This document shows, in pieces, positions 1-10,030 of a stretch of DNA of 64,000 nt. The notes below the pieces were generated by a model. That model was not told the origin of the DNA. It saw only the letters and a program-made list of their open reading frames with translations, and did not search any database. How positions within the stretch are numbered: the first letter of the stretch is position 1; each line of letters begins with the position of its first letter. The stretch comes from Ichthyophis bannanicus (Eukaryota > Chordata > Amphibia > Gymnophiona > Ichthyophiidae). The DNA is taken from contig JAWIIG010000037.1 of NCBI GenBank assembly GCA_033557465.1, positions 1,488,001-1,552,000 of the forward strand. The letters are read 5' to 3'. The position numbers were made by a program, and so were the translations under genes.

Positions 1-17
1 AAGCAAAGGAAAACATA

Positions 18-836
18 ATGCTTCCTTTGCATAATTCCTTGCGGGATCTTCTTCTAAGAATGTGGGAAGCACCTTTAAGGGTACCCTCACCTTCTAGAGC
101 AACTGATCTTCTGTATCAGGTGCCCCCCTCTCCAGGGTTTCAAAAGACTCAACTTCCTCATCATTCCATTGTGGTGGAATCAGCAATGAGGAAGGTGAAA
201 AGTAAGAAGAAGCACTCTTCTTACCCACCAGGTCGTGGGTCTAGGACACTAGATGCCTTTGGACGTCAAACCTTCCAGACGTCCATGCTGTCAGCAAGGA
301 TTCTCTCATATATTTTTTATATGAGTCTATCACTTCAGGAGGTCACAAAGAAATTATATCTTTTGACTCCTTTTCTTTCAGAGCCCAAGTCTGCAGACTA
401 TTCCTTACTACTTAGTCATATTCAAAATATTTCTTGGTTTCTTACTCCTGCTTCCCTAGACTCTTTTGAGTCTGTTAGCAGAACTTCTGCTATAGCCATA
501 GGGGCACGACGTAGAGCCTGGCTCCAAGCTTCAGACTTAGACAAATGGGCACAACAAAGACTGGGTAATACTCCTTGCACTGGCGAAAATCTCTTCAATA
601 AGGAGTCTTTACATCAGGTTGCTCAGTGGTCCACTGACTTCCCTGTTTCTGAAGGCTATCCTAAGCCTTCTCCTTCCCCAGTAGGTAGGAAATGCCCTGC
701 CAAACCTTCTTTCCCTAGGAGGAGAAGGTTTTATTCTTCTCCTGCCCATCATACAGATGTTCCCAAGCAGGGGAAGCATTGCCCTGGTCTGAAGAATCCA
801 AACTCTCGCCAGGCTAAACAAACCCAGCAACCATAG
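18..836 (+). CDS. DIRS gag-like protein, 272 aa, uninterrupted
   Basis: This ORF encodes a probable nucleocapsid-type protein of a DIRS retroelement. The key segment, around residues 155-190, reads 'ARRRAWLQASDLDKWAQQ' followed by 'PCTGENLFNKES'. It aligns closely with the second DIRS element in this window ('RKAWLQTSDLKQWVQE', 'PCTGENLFGK' at 55460-55570). The upstream parts also match ('LLLRMWE', 'QLPHHSIVVES'). The C-terminal third is rich in Pro, Arg and Lys ('FPRRRRFYSS'), as expected for a nucleic-acid-binding tail. The ATG at 18 is used, but the conserved region starts close to the window edge, so the true start may lie upstream. There is no stop for 272 codons although the rest of the element is degraded. 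Confidence 0.65.
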   Translation: MLPLHNSLRDLLLRMWEAPLRVPSPSRATDLLYQVPPSPGFQKTQLPHHSIVVESAMRKVKSKKKHSSYPPGRGSRTLDAFGRQTFQTSMLSARILSYIFYMSLSLQEVTKKLYLLTPFLSEPKSADYSLLLSHIQNISWFLTPASLDSFESVSRTSAIAIGARRRAWLQASDLDKWAQQRLGNTPCTGENLFNKESLHQVAQWSTDFPVSEGYPKPSPSPVGRKCPAKPSFPRRRRFYSSPAHHTDVPKQGKHCPGLKNPNSRQAKQTQQP

Positions 837-1498
837 GGTTCTGATTAATCTTTTTCTGCCTCTTGGAGTTTAGAACCTACAGTTGACTTCTTCTCAGCAG
901 ACGTTTTTCACTGTTTTCATTCTAAACTTTACACATGGCATCCAGTTCTCCTAGATATACTGAACTGTCAGGATATTCATGTCTATGGGTCACAGCTTTC
1001 TCCTCTTCTTCCTGCTAAGAAGAGGGGTTTAACAGCTATCACATGATAGTTTTCTGTACCAACATGAATTCTTTCCTTCTACAGACTTACCACATGGTAA
1101 GTCACTTTTCAGCTCTTGTTTCTCTACCCTCTTATCCAGTTTTTTTCCCCTGTAAGAGTGGTACCTTTACACTGGAGGGCTTCTTCAGCCTTTCTAGTCT
1201 TTCCATTCCAGTGTGGAGTCTTTTCTCTCGAGTAAACTCCCTTCTTTTTGCATGGGCAGCTCATCAGACAGGGACAGAGATTTCTTATTCTTGTTCTGTC
1301 TGTTCTTTCTGTTTTACACAGAAAGATTCTCTCTGCTGTCTTATCAGCAGCTGCCCATGCAGGAGCTCTAGTGATTGGACCACTGGTACTTTTCCACAAG
1401 TATACACAGTTGTCCTCCACCACTTTCTGTCTGTTCTTAGTAGTGATTCCAAGACGGTGCATACATCTTTCTTGGGCAATCCCTATCACTACAGGCTT

Positions 1499-1588
1499 AT
1501 CTTCTATTCTCGCCATCTCCAATTCCTTTGGGTTTGGCAGCATATCTTCTGTTCTCGCCATCTCCAATTCCTTTGGGTTTGGCAGCAT
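1499..1588 (+). repeat. 45-bp direct tandem duplication
   Basis: Units 1499-1543 and 1544-1588 are identical except for one A/G difference. The length is a multiple of three, so it repeats 15 codons in any frame. There is no sign that the region is coding, so this is most simply a recent replication-slippage duplication. Confidence 0.95.
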
Positions 1589-2228
1589 AGTTGACATGGC
1601 TGCTGGCTTTTCCAACAGCCAGTTCTGTCTCCCAATTCTCCTGCATAATGCTCTCTGCAATTTTACAGAGAAGCTTTCCACTATGAGCCCTTGCTAGAGA
1701 GCATGGAGTTTTTTCTCTAATGACTATCCTACATGGTTGAAAAAAGGCTTCCTCAGTCATGCCCTCATGACTGTGAGGGTTCTTCATACCCTACTATTTC
1801 CTTTTAAAGCAAAGGACATAAGCCTTCTCTATGTGAAAGCCTAAAGAGTGCTCAGTTCCTACAGGGAATATGCTCTTTTTTCCTTGCAGCTTGTCCTCAT
1901 GGTATCCTAATCCTTCAGGGACAGCACATATTTAACTAAAGAACGCATGATACCCTTTTTGTCCCTCAAGTGGGTCAACCTGGTATCTCATTCTTATGCG
2001 TTCTCTGTCCCTTTACCATGCTAGAGTTCTACAAGACTCACGACTTGCGGCTTACTGACTGTTTTTTCACGTAACCATCCTGCTTATTTCACTGGATAGC
2101 ATTCCCATCATAACCAGGGGGAATAGATTCTCTATATATCTTCTCAAGTAGGTTCTTCCTTCTTGTTATCAGATGAATCTTTCCTCTTCACATCTCTCAT
2201 GTGAATGTACTTATAGGCATATATCTGT

Positions 2229-2332
2229 CTGCTTAATTGCAGACATTTATCTTTCGACCTTTATATTCATATATATATATATATATATATATGAAAATAT
2301 AGGTCGAAAGATAAATGTCTGCAATTAAGCAG
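2229..2332. repeat. 104-bp near-perfect palindrome with (AT)n centre
   Basis: The left arm 2229-2260 is the exact reverse complement of 2301-2332 (32 bp, beginning CTGCTTAATTGC). The inner flanks, 'ttatattcatat' and 'atatgaaaatat', continue the symmetry with minor mismatches into an alternating AT core. The structure can extrude as a cruciform or fold as a hairpin. A TA-rich satellite stretch follows directly. Confidence 0.95.
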
Positions 2333-2479
2333 ATGTATATGTATATATCTATATATCTATATCTATATCTATCTATATACATATATATATATATACATCT
2401 CTATAGATATGTCTGTCAGCTGTGTGTGCATATGTTATGCCCTTCTAGAACTCACTATAGATATACATATCCTGTATAT

Positions 2480-2534
<55 letters not shown>
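2333..2534. repeat. (TA)n and TATC-type microsatellites
   Basis: Alternating TA runs with tatc/tata variants occupy most of 2333-2400. A pure TA run covers 2482-2526 and turns into GT dinucleotides up to 2534. The Tyr/Ile-rich ORF across it is an artefact of the repeat. Confidence 0.9.
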
Positions 2535-3382
2535 ATCTGCCGAGATACTTTATTATAGGTAGATATGTATTACATACTTATCTATCTAACTGTCTATGCT
2601 CATATAGGTTTTACCTTCCTATATGTTCCAAACAGCGGGCTTTACCCATGTCCATGCTGTTCCACAGCATGTTTGGGGTGCTACACACACAACCACTCCT
2701 GTGGTACTGACAGCTCCTATCATAACCCTAAGGGTTAGGTATCCCTGAAGCTCCATGCTCCAATATCTTTCCTACCTCTCACCAGTTCGGAAAGACATGG
2801 CGGATCTTCAGTAGATCTGAGGTTCCAAATCCTCAGACACCTATCCTTTCTTTGGGAATACGGGGTTTCTTCCATACCCCTTCTTCCCTCAAGGACTAGG
2901 CCAGTTTGTCCAAATCGGTCAGTCTTCCTCTTTTGCTCCTAAGTGTGAATAACTCTGCAGCCAAAAGAGTTTGCAGCTTTTTCCATAAAGCTTCCCACTG
3001 AAGGCCTACCGTTTTTGTATTACCCCAGTTGAATCCTGGGGTCACCTTTCTCTTCCAGATTTTGACCTTCACCTTCACTTCAGTGAAGTCACCTTGAAGA
3101 TTCCTCTACTGGATCCCCAGTAGATTCCATGAGCCTCTCTACTTCCTGCAATCCAGTAGGTGAGGTCCATATTGCAATTGTTCATTTCAATATATATTCA
3201 TGATAATTATCATACATACAAGGACTCCTTGCCTGTAGTCCTATCTTAGGTTAGCTGTTTTTTACAGCTCCTTTCTATTTCAACTCCTACCCTCCATTCT
3301 CAGGATGCCTGGCCATATGAGGTGTAGCATGTTTTCAATTCCCAACATGCTAGGGCTCCAGGCATCTTAGCTTGGGAGTCCC

Positions 3383-3742
3383 CATATGTGAAGACTCATT
3401 CCTACTTGTTCCTGGAGATAGCACAGTAACTTACCTGTAACAGGTGATCTCTGGGAACAGCAGGAATAAGTCTTCACAACCCACCCACCTCCCCTAGGAG
3501 TTGTATCTCTTTCTCTATCTTTCCTTTCCTCTCTCTCTCTCTTTGTCTCAGCTTTAAAACTTAACTGAGGAGAGACAGTTGGGAAGGGCGGGAAGGCAGC
3601 ACGTAGGCGTGGTGGGATGCTTCCAAAAGCTTTCTGATTGGAAGCTGGGAAGCGTTCCCGCGCAGACTCCATCGGTACCGACGTACCCCATATGTGAAGA
3701 CTTATTCCTGCTGTTCCCAGAGATCACCTGTTACAGGTAAGT
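3383..3742. repeat. DIRS terminal region: three related arms, two forming a perfect 50-bp inverted repeat
   Basis: Positions 3429-3478 are the exact reverse complement of 3693-3742; the unit begins ACTTACCTGTAACAGGTGAT. A third, diverged copy in the orientation of the right arm lies at 3383-3424. The ~215 bp loop between the inverted arms holds a pyrimidine-rich tract and a GC-rich stretch. The arrangement fits the internal complementary region plus terminal repeat of DIRS elements, which templates completion of the circular DNA intermediate. That role is inferred from the family. Confidence 0.7.
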
Positions 3743-3749
3743 AATCATG

Positions 3750-6700
3750 CTATATACACCATTCAGGTCGGAGCTCCACATCCTCTCCAGTCCAAAGCAG
3801 CAGTCTCACTCGTACTGCCTCCCAGAATGCCTGGATATTGGGACAAGACCAGAACTGGTGCAATAACGTCCCGACTCCCCTTTTGCAGAGACCACACGTA
3901 TCTGTCTTTAAGATCCCCATCCTCACAGCCCAGACTTCCGGCACATATGCCCGCCAAAGCAATTTATATTGCAATTCCTAGAACTGCACTGCCTCTGAGG
4001 CAGTGCGCACTCTCTTAAACGCCTGCCCCAACTTAGCAACCGTAATTGCAGGCATGCCATCAAGTTGCCACTTATGTGCTAGGGGGGTCAACACCACTTG
4101 ATCTCCCTCCAAGTATATCTCCGCTCTAAGTACTCGCGCTGCCAGACTCTCCTGCATCCTCTCCATCAACGCCCATAAACTCTATCTCCTCAGTATCTCC
4201 GCATCCCCAGGTTTCAGGCTAGTCAAGTAATGTCGGGGCTGCAAGTAGAAGTAAAACGTGAACGTCTTCAAGTGATATCATTTAGTCAGCGCTTGAAAAG
4301 AATCCAGCTTATCGGTGCCCTCCATTCTCAGTTGGCCCAGGTAGTCTATCCTGGCCTTGCTCCAATGCTGGGCAACCCTGCACTCCATCCCAGGTTCAAA
4401 GCCTCCATTGCCCGCTAGGGGAAGGCAATCAGTAACCCTCCAGTGCCATCCTCTCTGATGGCAGAGGGCCTTCCACGCGGCCCAGACTGCCCACAGGTAC
4501 TGTGAAGTCCTCCAGGCCGGAGGCAAATTGGCTCCCGGGCAGTGCAACAAATAGGTCCTATGCCATGGCCCCGACATCTGATCAATTAGGGCTACTGGCA
4601 CGCACTCTGCATTACCCACAATCAGATCGCTCAGCCGCCTCACCAGGTAGATCAGGTTGTAGTTCCTCAGGGAGGGCAAGCCTGCTCCCCCCTCCTCCGC
4701 ACTTATAAGCGCAGTGAACGCGATGCGTGCCCTCCTCCCCCTCCAAATAAACTTGCCTATTTGCCATTGCAGGCCCAACAGGTCTCTCCTCCGTAGCCAT
4801 ATCGGCAGGTTTCACAGTAGATATAACCAGCGGGAAAGCTCGATCATTTTTATCAACGCTATCCGTCCCATCAAGGAGACTGGAAGATCTCTCCACCTTT
4901 TTAATCTATCTATCGTCGATGCCAGCATTGGCTGCACGTTCACCTCATATAACCTCCTCGGGTGATCTGGGATTTGAATCCCCAAGTAGCGTATTTGCCC
5001 CGCCGCCCAACTTAATGGGAACTCCCCCTGCCAAAGATCCCGTGCCAAATTATCCACATCCAGTACTACCGATTTACTTCTGTTTATTTTCAGCCCCGAA
5101 AAGCATCCAAAACTTTCAATGTATTGGAGGGCCACCTGCAGCGACCGAGGAGGGTTCCGAAGACAGAGCAACATATCATCCGCGAACGCACTGACCTTGA
5201 TCCCTCCTCCGTCCCACTTTATACCCTCTATCAGCTCAGACACAATAAGTTGACTGCAAGAGAGGTTCTAATTGAAGAACAAACAACAAAGGGGACAAAG
5301 GGCATCCCTGTCTCGTGCCCCTTTGCAGCGAAAAAGGTTGTGAGCGTTCCCCCCCGCTATCCACTACTGCCAGAGGGTCCGAATATAAAGCTTGTATCCA
5401 CTGCAGAAACTCGCCCTGGATTCCAAATCGTCGCAGGGCTGCAAACATATACCCCCACGCGACCCTATCAAATGCCTTCTCTGCGTCTAGGCTGACAAGG
5501 AGCAAGGGGTCACGATCCATCGTACATTTCTCAATGCCCAGCAATACCTTGCTAATATTCACTGAGGCCTCCCTCCCCTTAACAAACCCCGACTGATGTG
5601 GGCCCACCAATCCCGGAAGAAACTGCTGCAGTCTGTTAGCCAGTATGGAGGCAAGTACCTTCATATCGTAGTTGATCAGAGAGATTGGCCTATACGAGGC
5701 CGGCTCCTCCGGATCTTTCCCCGGTTTCGGAATCAAGGTAATGACCGCTGTCCTCATATCTCTGGGGAAACTGCCTACTTCCAACGCTTCCCCATATAGC
5801 GCCGCCAGAGTCACCTGTGTAGCCAACATTTTATAGAACTCAGTGCCATAGCCATCTGGACCCGGTGCCTTATGCGGTGCTCCTGCTCGTATCACCCGCA
5901 GTATTTCCTCTCCCGTAATTGGCTTATTCAACTCCTCCTGTTGTGCCTCTGCCAATTGCGGAAGCTGCACCGAGTCCAAAAAGGCAGTTGCCAGTGTTTC
6001 ATCCTCCCTCTCTGCCGTATATAATGCCTCATAGAATTCCTGAAACACCCGCACAATTTGCCCTGCCTCACTGCATTTCCGCCCGATTTTATCCTGAATC
6101 ACGGTCACCCCCCTAGGGCCTGTCCTGTCTCGCACTAGCCTAGCCAGCAACTTACCCGTCCGGTCGCCATAGCGGAAGAACTGATGTTTATAGTACTGCA
6201 TGGACTGAATCGCTCGTTCCTGCAATACACCATTCAGTTGTTTTTGGATTTCCACATACTTTTGGAGGTCTCCTTGCCGCTGCATCATGATAGTTTTTGC
6301 TTCCCGCAGTTCCCGAGTCAATCTAAGCAAATCCTCATTGATTCTGCATTGCTCAGCCGCTACAAAAGCGATAATGTGCCCCCCGAAGGACCACTTTACC
6401 CTCCTCCCAGAAAACCACCGCTGAACTGGCTTGCCCCTCATTAAACCGCACATATTCCTCCCAATGCCGCGCCACATATTGTTGAAACGCCTGCTTCCTC
6501 CACATGTAACTCGGAAAGGACCATTTACCACCGATTTTGCGACCGCCCCTCCAATCCAACCACACCATTGCGTGATCCGAGACAACTATAGGCTCTATCT
6601 CCACATTCACCACTTTCCCGAAACAATGCTGAGAAACAAGAATATAATCAATTCGAGACCACATCTGGTGGGCTCTTGACAGATGCGTGTAGTCTCTGCT

Positions 6701-7253
6701 ACCCTGGTGTAATACTCCAGGAATCAACCAGATCCCCCGTGATACAAAGATAACCCACCCCCTTTTTCGTCCATCCCCGGCTGTTTTGTGGCTGCGATCT
6801 ATCCAAATCATGGTCATGCGGGCAGTTGAAGTCCCCCGCCAGAATCAGAGGTATTTTTGGGGCCCCCGAAATCTTAGCTAGGATTTGCTGGAAAAATTTG
6901 TGATCATAAATGTTGGGTGCATATATGTTCCCTAAGAACAGTTCTTCTCCCTGAATTCGAGCATGCACGAATAAAAATCTGCCTAACGGGTCCCCCACCT
7001 CCCCTAAGACCTCACATGTAATCTTATGCACAAGGATCGCCACTCCTTTTCTCCTACCCCCTGAGGATGCTGCTATGACCCTGCCCACCCAGTCTCTCCA
7101 CAGCTTCGCATGCTCCTTATCACTTAAATGCGTCTCCTGCAGTAGTGCAATCTGTGCCTTCCCCCGTTTTAGAGCCTGTAGAACTTTGGTCCGCTTCACT
7201 GGCGTGCTAATCCCACCCACGTTCCAGGTTACTATTCTCAGATCATGTCTCAT
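3750..7253 (-). pseudogene. L1 ORF2 (endonuclease + reverse transcriptase), several frameshifts
   Basis: Translation starts at 7253 with the APE-type endonuclease: 'RIVTWNVGGI', 'IALLQETHLS', 'LILAGDFNC', then 'RIDYILVS' and 'VSDHAMVW' after a frame change near 6750. The RT block (6585-5236) shows 'KAPGPDGYGTEFYK', 'ASYRPISLIN', 'HQSGFVKGR', 'LDAEKAFDRV' and 'RQGCPLSPLLF'. After a frameshift near 5240 comes the catalytic 'SAFADDMLL', with FADD as is usual for L1. The thumb and C-terminal parts follow in three more frames down to 3750, including 'CGLCKRGVGTLLHQFWSCP', a Cys/His C-terminal motif typical of L1. At least five frame changes make it a pseudogene. Confidence 0.9.
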
Positions 7254-7989
7254 TACTCAACGCCCTGAAGTGTACTATCAGTGTGCAAACAATTATACCA
7301 AGAACCCAGGGTCGCCCAGCCTCCACCCCGGGCCACAACACCCTCAGCGGCCAATAGCTTGAACCCATGTAGTCTATTACAGATATGATCCCTTCAGTTA
7401 TCCCCAAAGTGTTCCAGAGTATACTCCCCTGAGACTCCCTTTGCCCCACTTCTCCCACCCTCCTAACCCCCCCACCTCCTTTCCCCTTTCTCCTCCCCTT
7501 CCCCTCTCCCCCCACTGCCCCTTAAAATCAATCTAATCTGAACCCTCAGTTATTACCACTGAGGACTGGGCCTAGTTGGACGCTACAGGGCTGCCTCAGC
7601 CTAGCCCCTCACTTATTCGCCAAATGAATCCCACAGTAATGCCATTTTAACACACAAAAGAAAACGAAAGAAAACAAAACAAAAACAGAAACCAAAAGGG
7701 ACCCAGCAATAGCACTGCAATATCTCCCATGGAACAGTTAACTTACAAACTGCACTACACACTGAAAATAAAGTCCACTCTGTGCGTAAGGCGCAGTCCC
7801 GATGGCTAACCACCACTCAGCACACAAGCTCCAGCCTTGTCCACGTATATGCCTTCGGCCAAGCTCCTACTACCACCGCTACTCAACTTTCCAGTCCAGA
7901 TCAACATCGTTCTCCCCTCATGCTTGCTCTGGGTCCTCTGCACCTCCGCCTCCAAGTTGTTCCACAAACTGCTTCGCAGCGGTCGCTTG

Positions 7990-8801
7990 TGCAAAATTAA
8001 GATTCTTCCCTTGGCTGGATACTCTCAGGGTCGCCGGGTAGGCCAGGGTAAACTACATTTTACACCGAAAGAGCTCTGCGCAAATGGGTGAAAACTCTTT
8101 CCTCCTGGCTGCTACAACCGCTGAATAATCCTGGAAGAATAGAATCCTCTGTCTAGCATAAGTTCACCCTTCTTCCGATAGGCCTGCAGGAACTGCACCT
8201 TGTGCTGAAAATTGAGCACCCTCAGGATCACCACGCACGGCCGGCCACCACTCTCTCGCCTCGCGCCTAATCTGTGTGCTCTTTCTATTTTGAAGGTTCC
8301 CCGCAGCGTGTCAAGGCCCAGCTCCTCTGGTATCCATTTCTCTAGAAACGGGAGCAACTCTCGATCTGTTTTTGTCTCTGAAAGTCCCACAATCCACAAG
8401 TTGTTTCTTTGCGAGTGATTTTCCAGGTCATCTAATTTCTGCTGGATCTCTTCCAGCATGCGCTTCTGTTCCGCTCTTTCCCGATCTTGCCTGCCCTCGC
8501 CATCTTCAATGCATGCCACACGCTGCTCCAGTTCTTCCACTCTTTGCCCAAAGTCCGCCAGTGATTCACCCACTCCTTCCAGCTTTTGCATAATAAGGTT
8601 GAACTTAGGCTCCAGGAGCTTTACTACCTCCTTTGCCAGCTCCTCGGATGTAGAGTCAGTGCTCTCAACACCCGGTGATGGTGGCTGCGGCTGTGGCGGC
8701 ATAGAAGATGAAGGCCCCATTCTGGCCGGCCTCTCCCGATCTTTCTTCGCCGGCAGCGGCATTCTGTTGTCTCCCTGCAGATCTCCACAGGCTAGAATCA
8801 A
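7990..8801 (-). pseudogene. L1 ORF1 (RNA-binding chaperone), C-terminus frameshifted
   Basis: The main open stretch is 8801-8112 (229 codons). It has a Pro/Ser-rich N-terminus, a long coiled coil rich in Glu/Leu heptads ('EELEQRVACIEDGEG' to 'IQQKLDDLENHSQ'), an RRM-like start 'RRNNLWIVGLSE' reading here as 'QRNNLWIVGLSE', and a C-terminal domain ('FKIERAHRLGARR', 'VVILRVLNFQHK'). This is the family's coiled coil-RRM-CTD order. Just before the stop at 8112 the conserved continuation moves to another frame ('DYSAVVAARRKEFSPICAEL') and stays open to about 7990. An indel near 8140 therefore truncated the protein. The start may be the Met at residue 14 rather than the first one. Confidence 0.8.
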
Positions 8802-8937
8802 AACGGTAATCTCTCCTTCGTGAGTAGAGTTGATTTGTGCTCAAAAGTTTAATAAAAGAATAGATTAAGTGCCGAGGCAGCCCCGGAGCAAGCGAGACGT
8901 GTCCTCACTCACTCACGCATCACGTGGCCTCCTCCGG

Positions 8938-9690
8938 ATGATTTTAATGATAGTTCACAGTAGGTCTGCAATATCATATTTCAGTTCTTTCAACACCCTT
9001 GGATGAATACCATCCGGTCCAGGTGATTTGCTGCTCTTCAGTTTATCAAGTAGTTGTAATACATCTTCCCGGTGTATCGATATTTATTTTAATTCTTCTG
9101 CAGCATCACCTTTAAATACCATTTCAGTCATGGGTAACATCTATACATCTTCCTCAGTAAAGACTGAAGCAAAGAATTCATTCAGTCTCTCCGCTATGGT
9201 CTTGTCCCCCTCTTAGTGCCCCCTTTACCCTTCTATCATCTAATGATCCAAACTGACTCTCTCACAGGTTTTTTGTTATGAATGTACTTGAAAAAGTCTG
9301 TATTATGTGTTTTTGCTTCTATAGCAAGCTTCTTCTCAAATTCTTTTTGCCTGCCTTATCAATGCATTGCATCTAACTTGCCAGTGCTTGTGTTACCAGT
9401 TTTCGTCATTTGGCTCCTTTTTCCATTTCCTGAAAGATGCTTTATTGGCAACAACAGCCTCTCTGACCTCACCTTTAAACCATGCTGGCAGTTTTTTGGA
9501 CTTCCTTCCACTTTTCTTGAAGCATGGAATACAGTTGATCTGGGCTTCCAAGATAGTGTTTTTAAATAATACCTAAGCTTGATGTAAATCTTTAACTTTT
9601 GCAACTGTTCCTTTTAGTTTTTTCTTAACTACTTTCCTCATTTTATCATAGTCTCCCTTTTGAAAGTTAAAGGTAGTACTGTGGATTTCT
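8938..9690 (-). mobile_element. CR1 LINE fragment (endonuclease/RT junction)
   Basis: On the minus strand this reads from the linker after the endonuclease ('KKTGNTSTGKL'-like region, Lys-rich) into the start of RT ('KLKSSKSPGPDG' block at about 9030 in frames broken by indels). The same sequence occurs at 14400-15150 and 52880-53480. The left boundary at 8938 is the 5' end of the L1. The right boundary is about 9690, where a TTTAA-rich L2-type tail begins. The rest of the CR1 is not adjacent. Confidence 0.8.
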
Positions 9691-9850
9691 TTAATTTAAT
9701 TTAATTTAATTTACATTCTCTTATATACCGTGCTATTCTGCATCAGTGCAGTTTAAATTGAACAAACTGAAATTACATTGAACAGGGCATTATAACTTGG
9801 AGATAACTATTTTACAGGGAACAATTCCTTACCCTTCCTTCTCCATTTAT
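9687..9850 (-). mobile_element. L2-type LINE 3' tail
   Basis: The minus strand ends '...GCACGGTATATAAGAGAATG' followed by (TTAAA)n-like AT-rich repeats. The same 'ATAGTGCGGTATATAAG' tail with A/T-rich repeats occurs at 13145-13230, 49033-49110 and, on the plus strand, at 60890-60945. At 60890 it directly follows L2 coding sequence, which identifies the tail. Confidence 0.65.
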
Positions 9851-10030
9851 TAAATCAAACACAATCGTGCTATGATCACTATGGTGTACTGTGCTGGAAA
9901 TGAAAGACAAAGAAGAAATGGTGTTGAATTTATAATTAAGAAGAAACTTGCAAGAACTGTAATGAAATACAATCCAGTCAGCGAACACTTAGTTTCTATT
10001 CGTCTACGAGGAAAGCCCATCAACACAACT

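Larger units (their letters stand above)
837..3378. other. T-rich interior of DIRS copy A, no recognisable gene
   Basis: No long ORF shows similarity to reverse transcriptase, RNase H or tyrosine recombinase. The strand is pyrimidine-rich, so the ORFs in it (for example 1043-1594) are low-complexity. It contains a 45-bp direct duplication, a large AT-cored palindrome and TA microsatellites, listed separately. It probably represents the decayed middle of the DIRS element or unrelated inserted DNA. Confidence 0.4.
1..3745 (+). mobile_element. DIRS-like tyrosine-recombinase retroelement (copy A), 5' end outside window
   Basis: The unit begins with a DIRS gag-like ORF and ends in inverted-repeat arms. 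In the family, DIRS elements carry gag, RT/RNase H and a tyrosine recombinase and end in inverted termini with an internal complementary region, without target duplication. Here gag (18-836) is intact. The stretch 837-3378 shows no recognisable RT or recombinase ORF and looks decayed or internally deleted. The right end is set by the arm ending at 3742, after which minus-strand L1 coding sequence starts at once. The element therefore appears to have inserted into the L1 near that L1's C-terminus. Confidence 0.7.
3743..8937 (-). mobile_element. L1/Tx1-type LINE, nearly full length at its 5' end
   Basis: Reading leftward on the minus strand the order is: a short 5' leader (8937-8802, starting CCGGAGGAGGCCACGTGATG), ORF1 (8801 to about 7990), a purine-rich spacer (7520-7430), and ORF2 (7253-3750). 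The 5' end abuts a minus-strand CR1 fragment in mid-RT, so the L1 probably inserted into that CR1. The 3' end is cut at about 3745 by the DIRS element, so the last part of ORF2 and the tail are missing here. Both ORFs carry frameshifts, so the copy is dead. Confidence 0.85.

Noticed and set aside
1043..1681. Overlapping ORFs of 183, 149 and 185 codons on both strands
   Set aside because: All lie in pyrimidine-rich DNA with a 45-bp duplication, overlap one another on both strands and show no domain motif.
2315..2710. 131-codon Tyr/Ile-rich ORF
   Set aside because: It is the translation of TA/TATC microsatellites and a palindrome, with no homologous motif.
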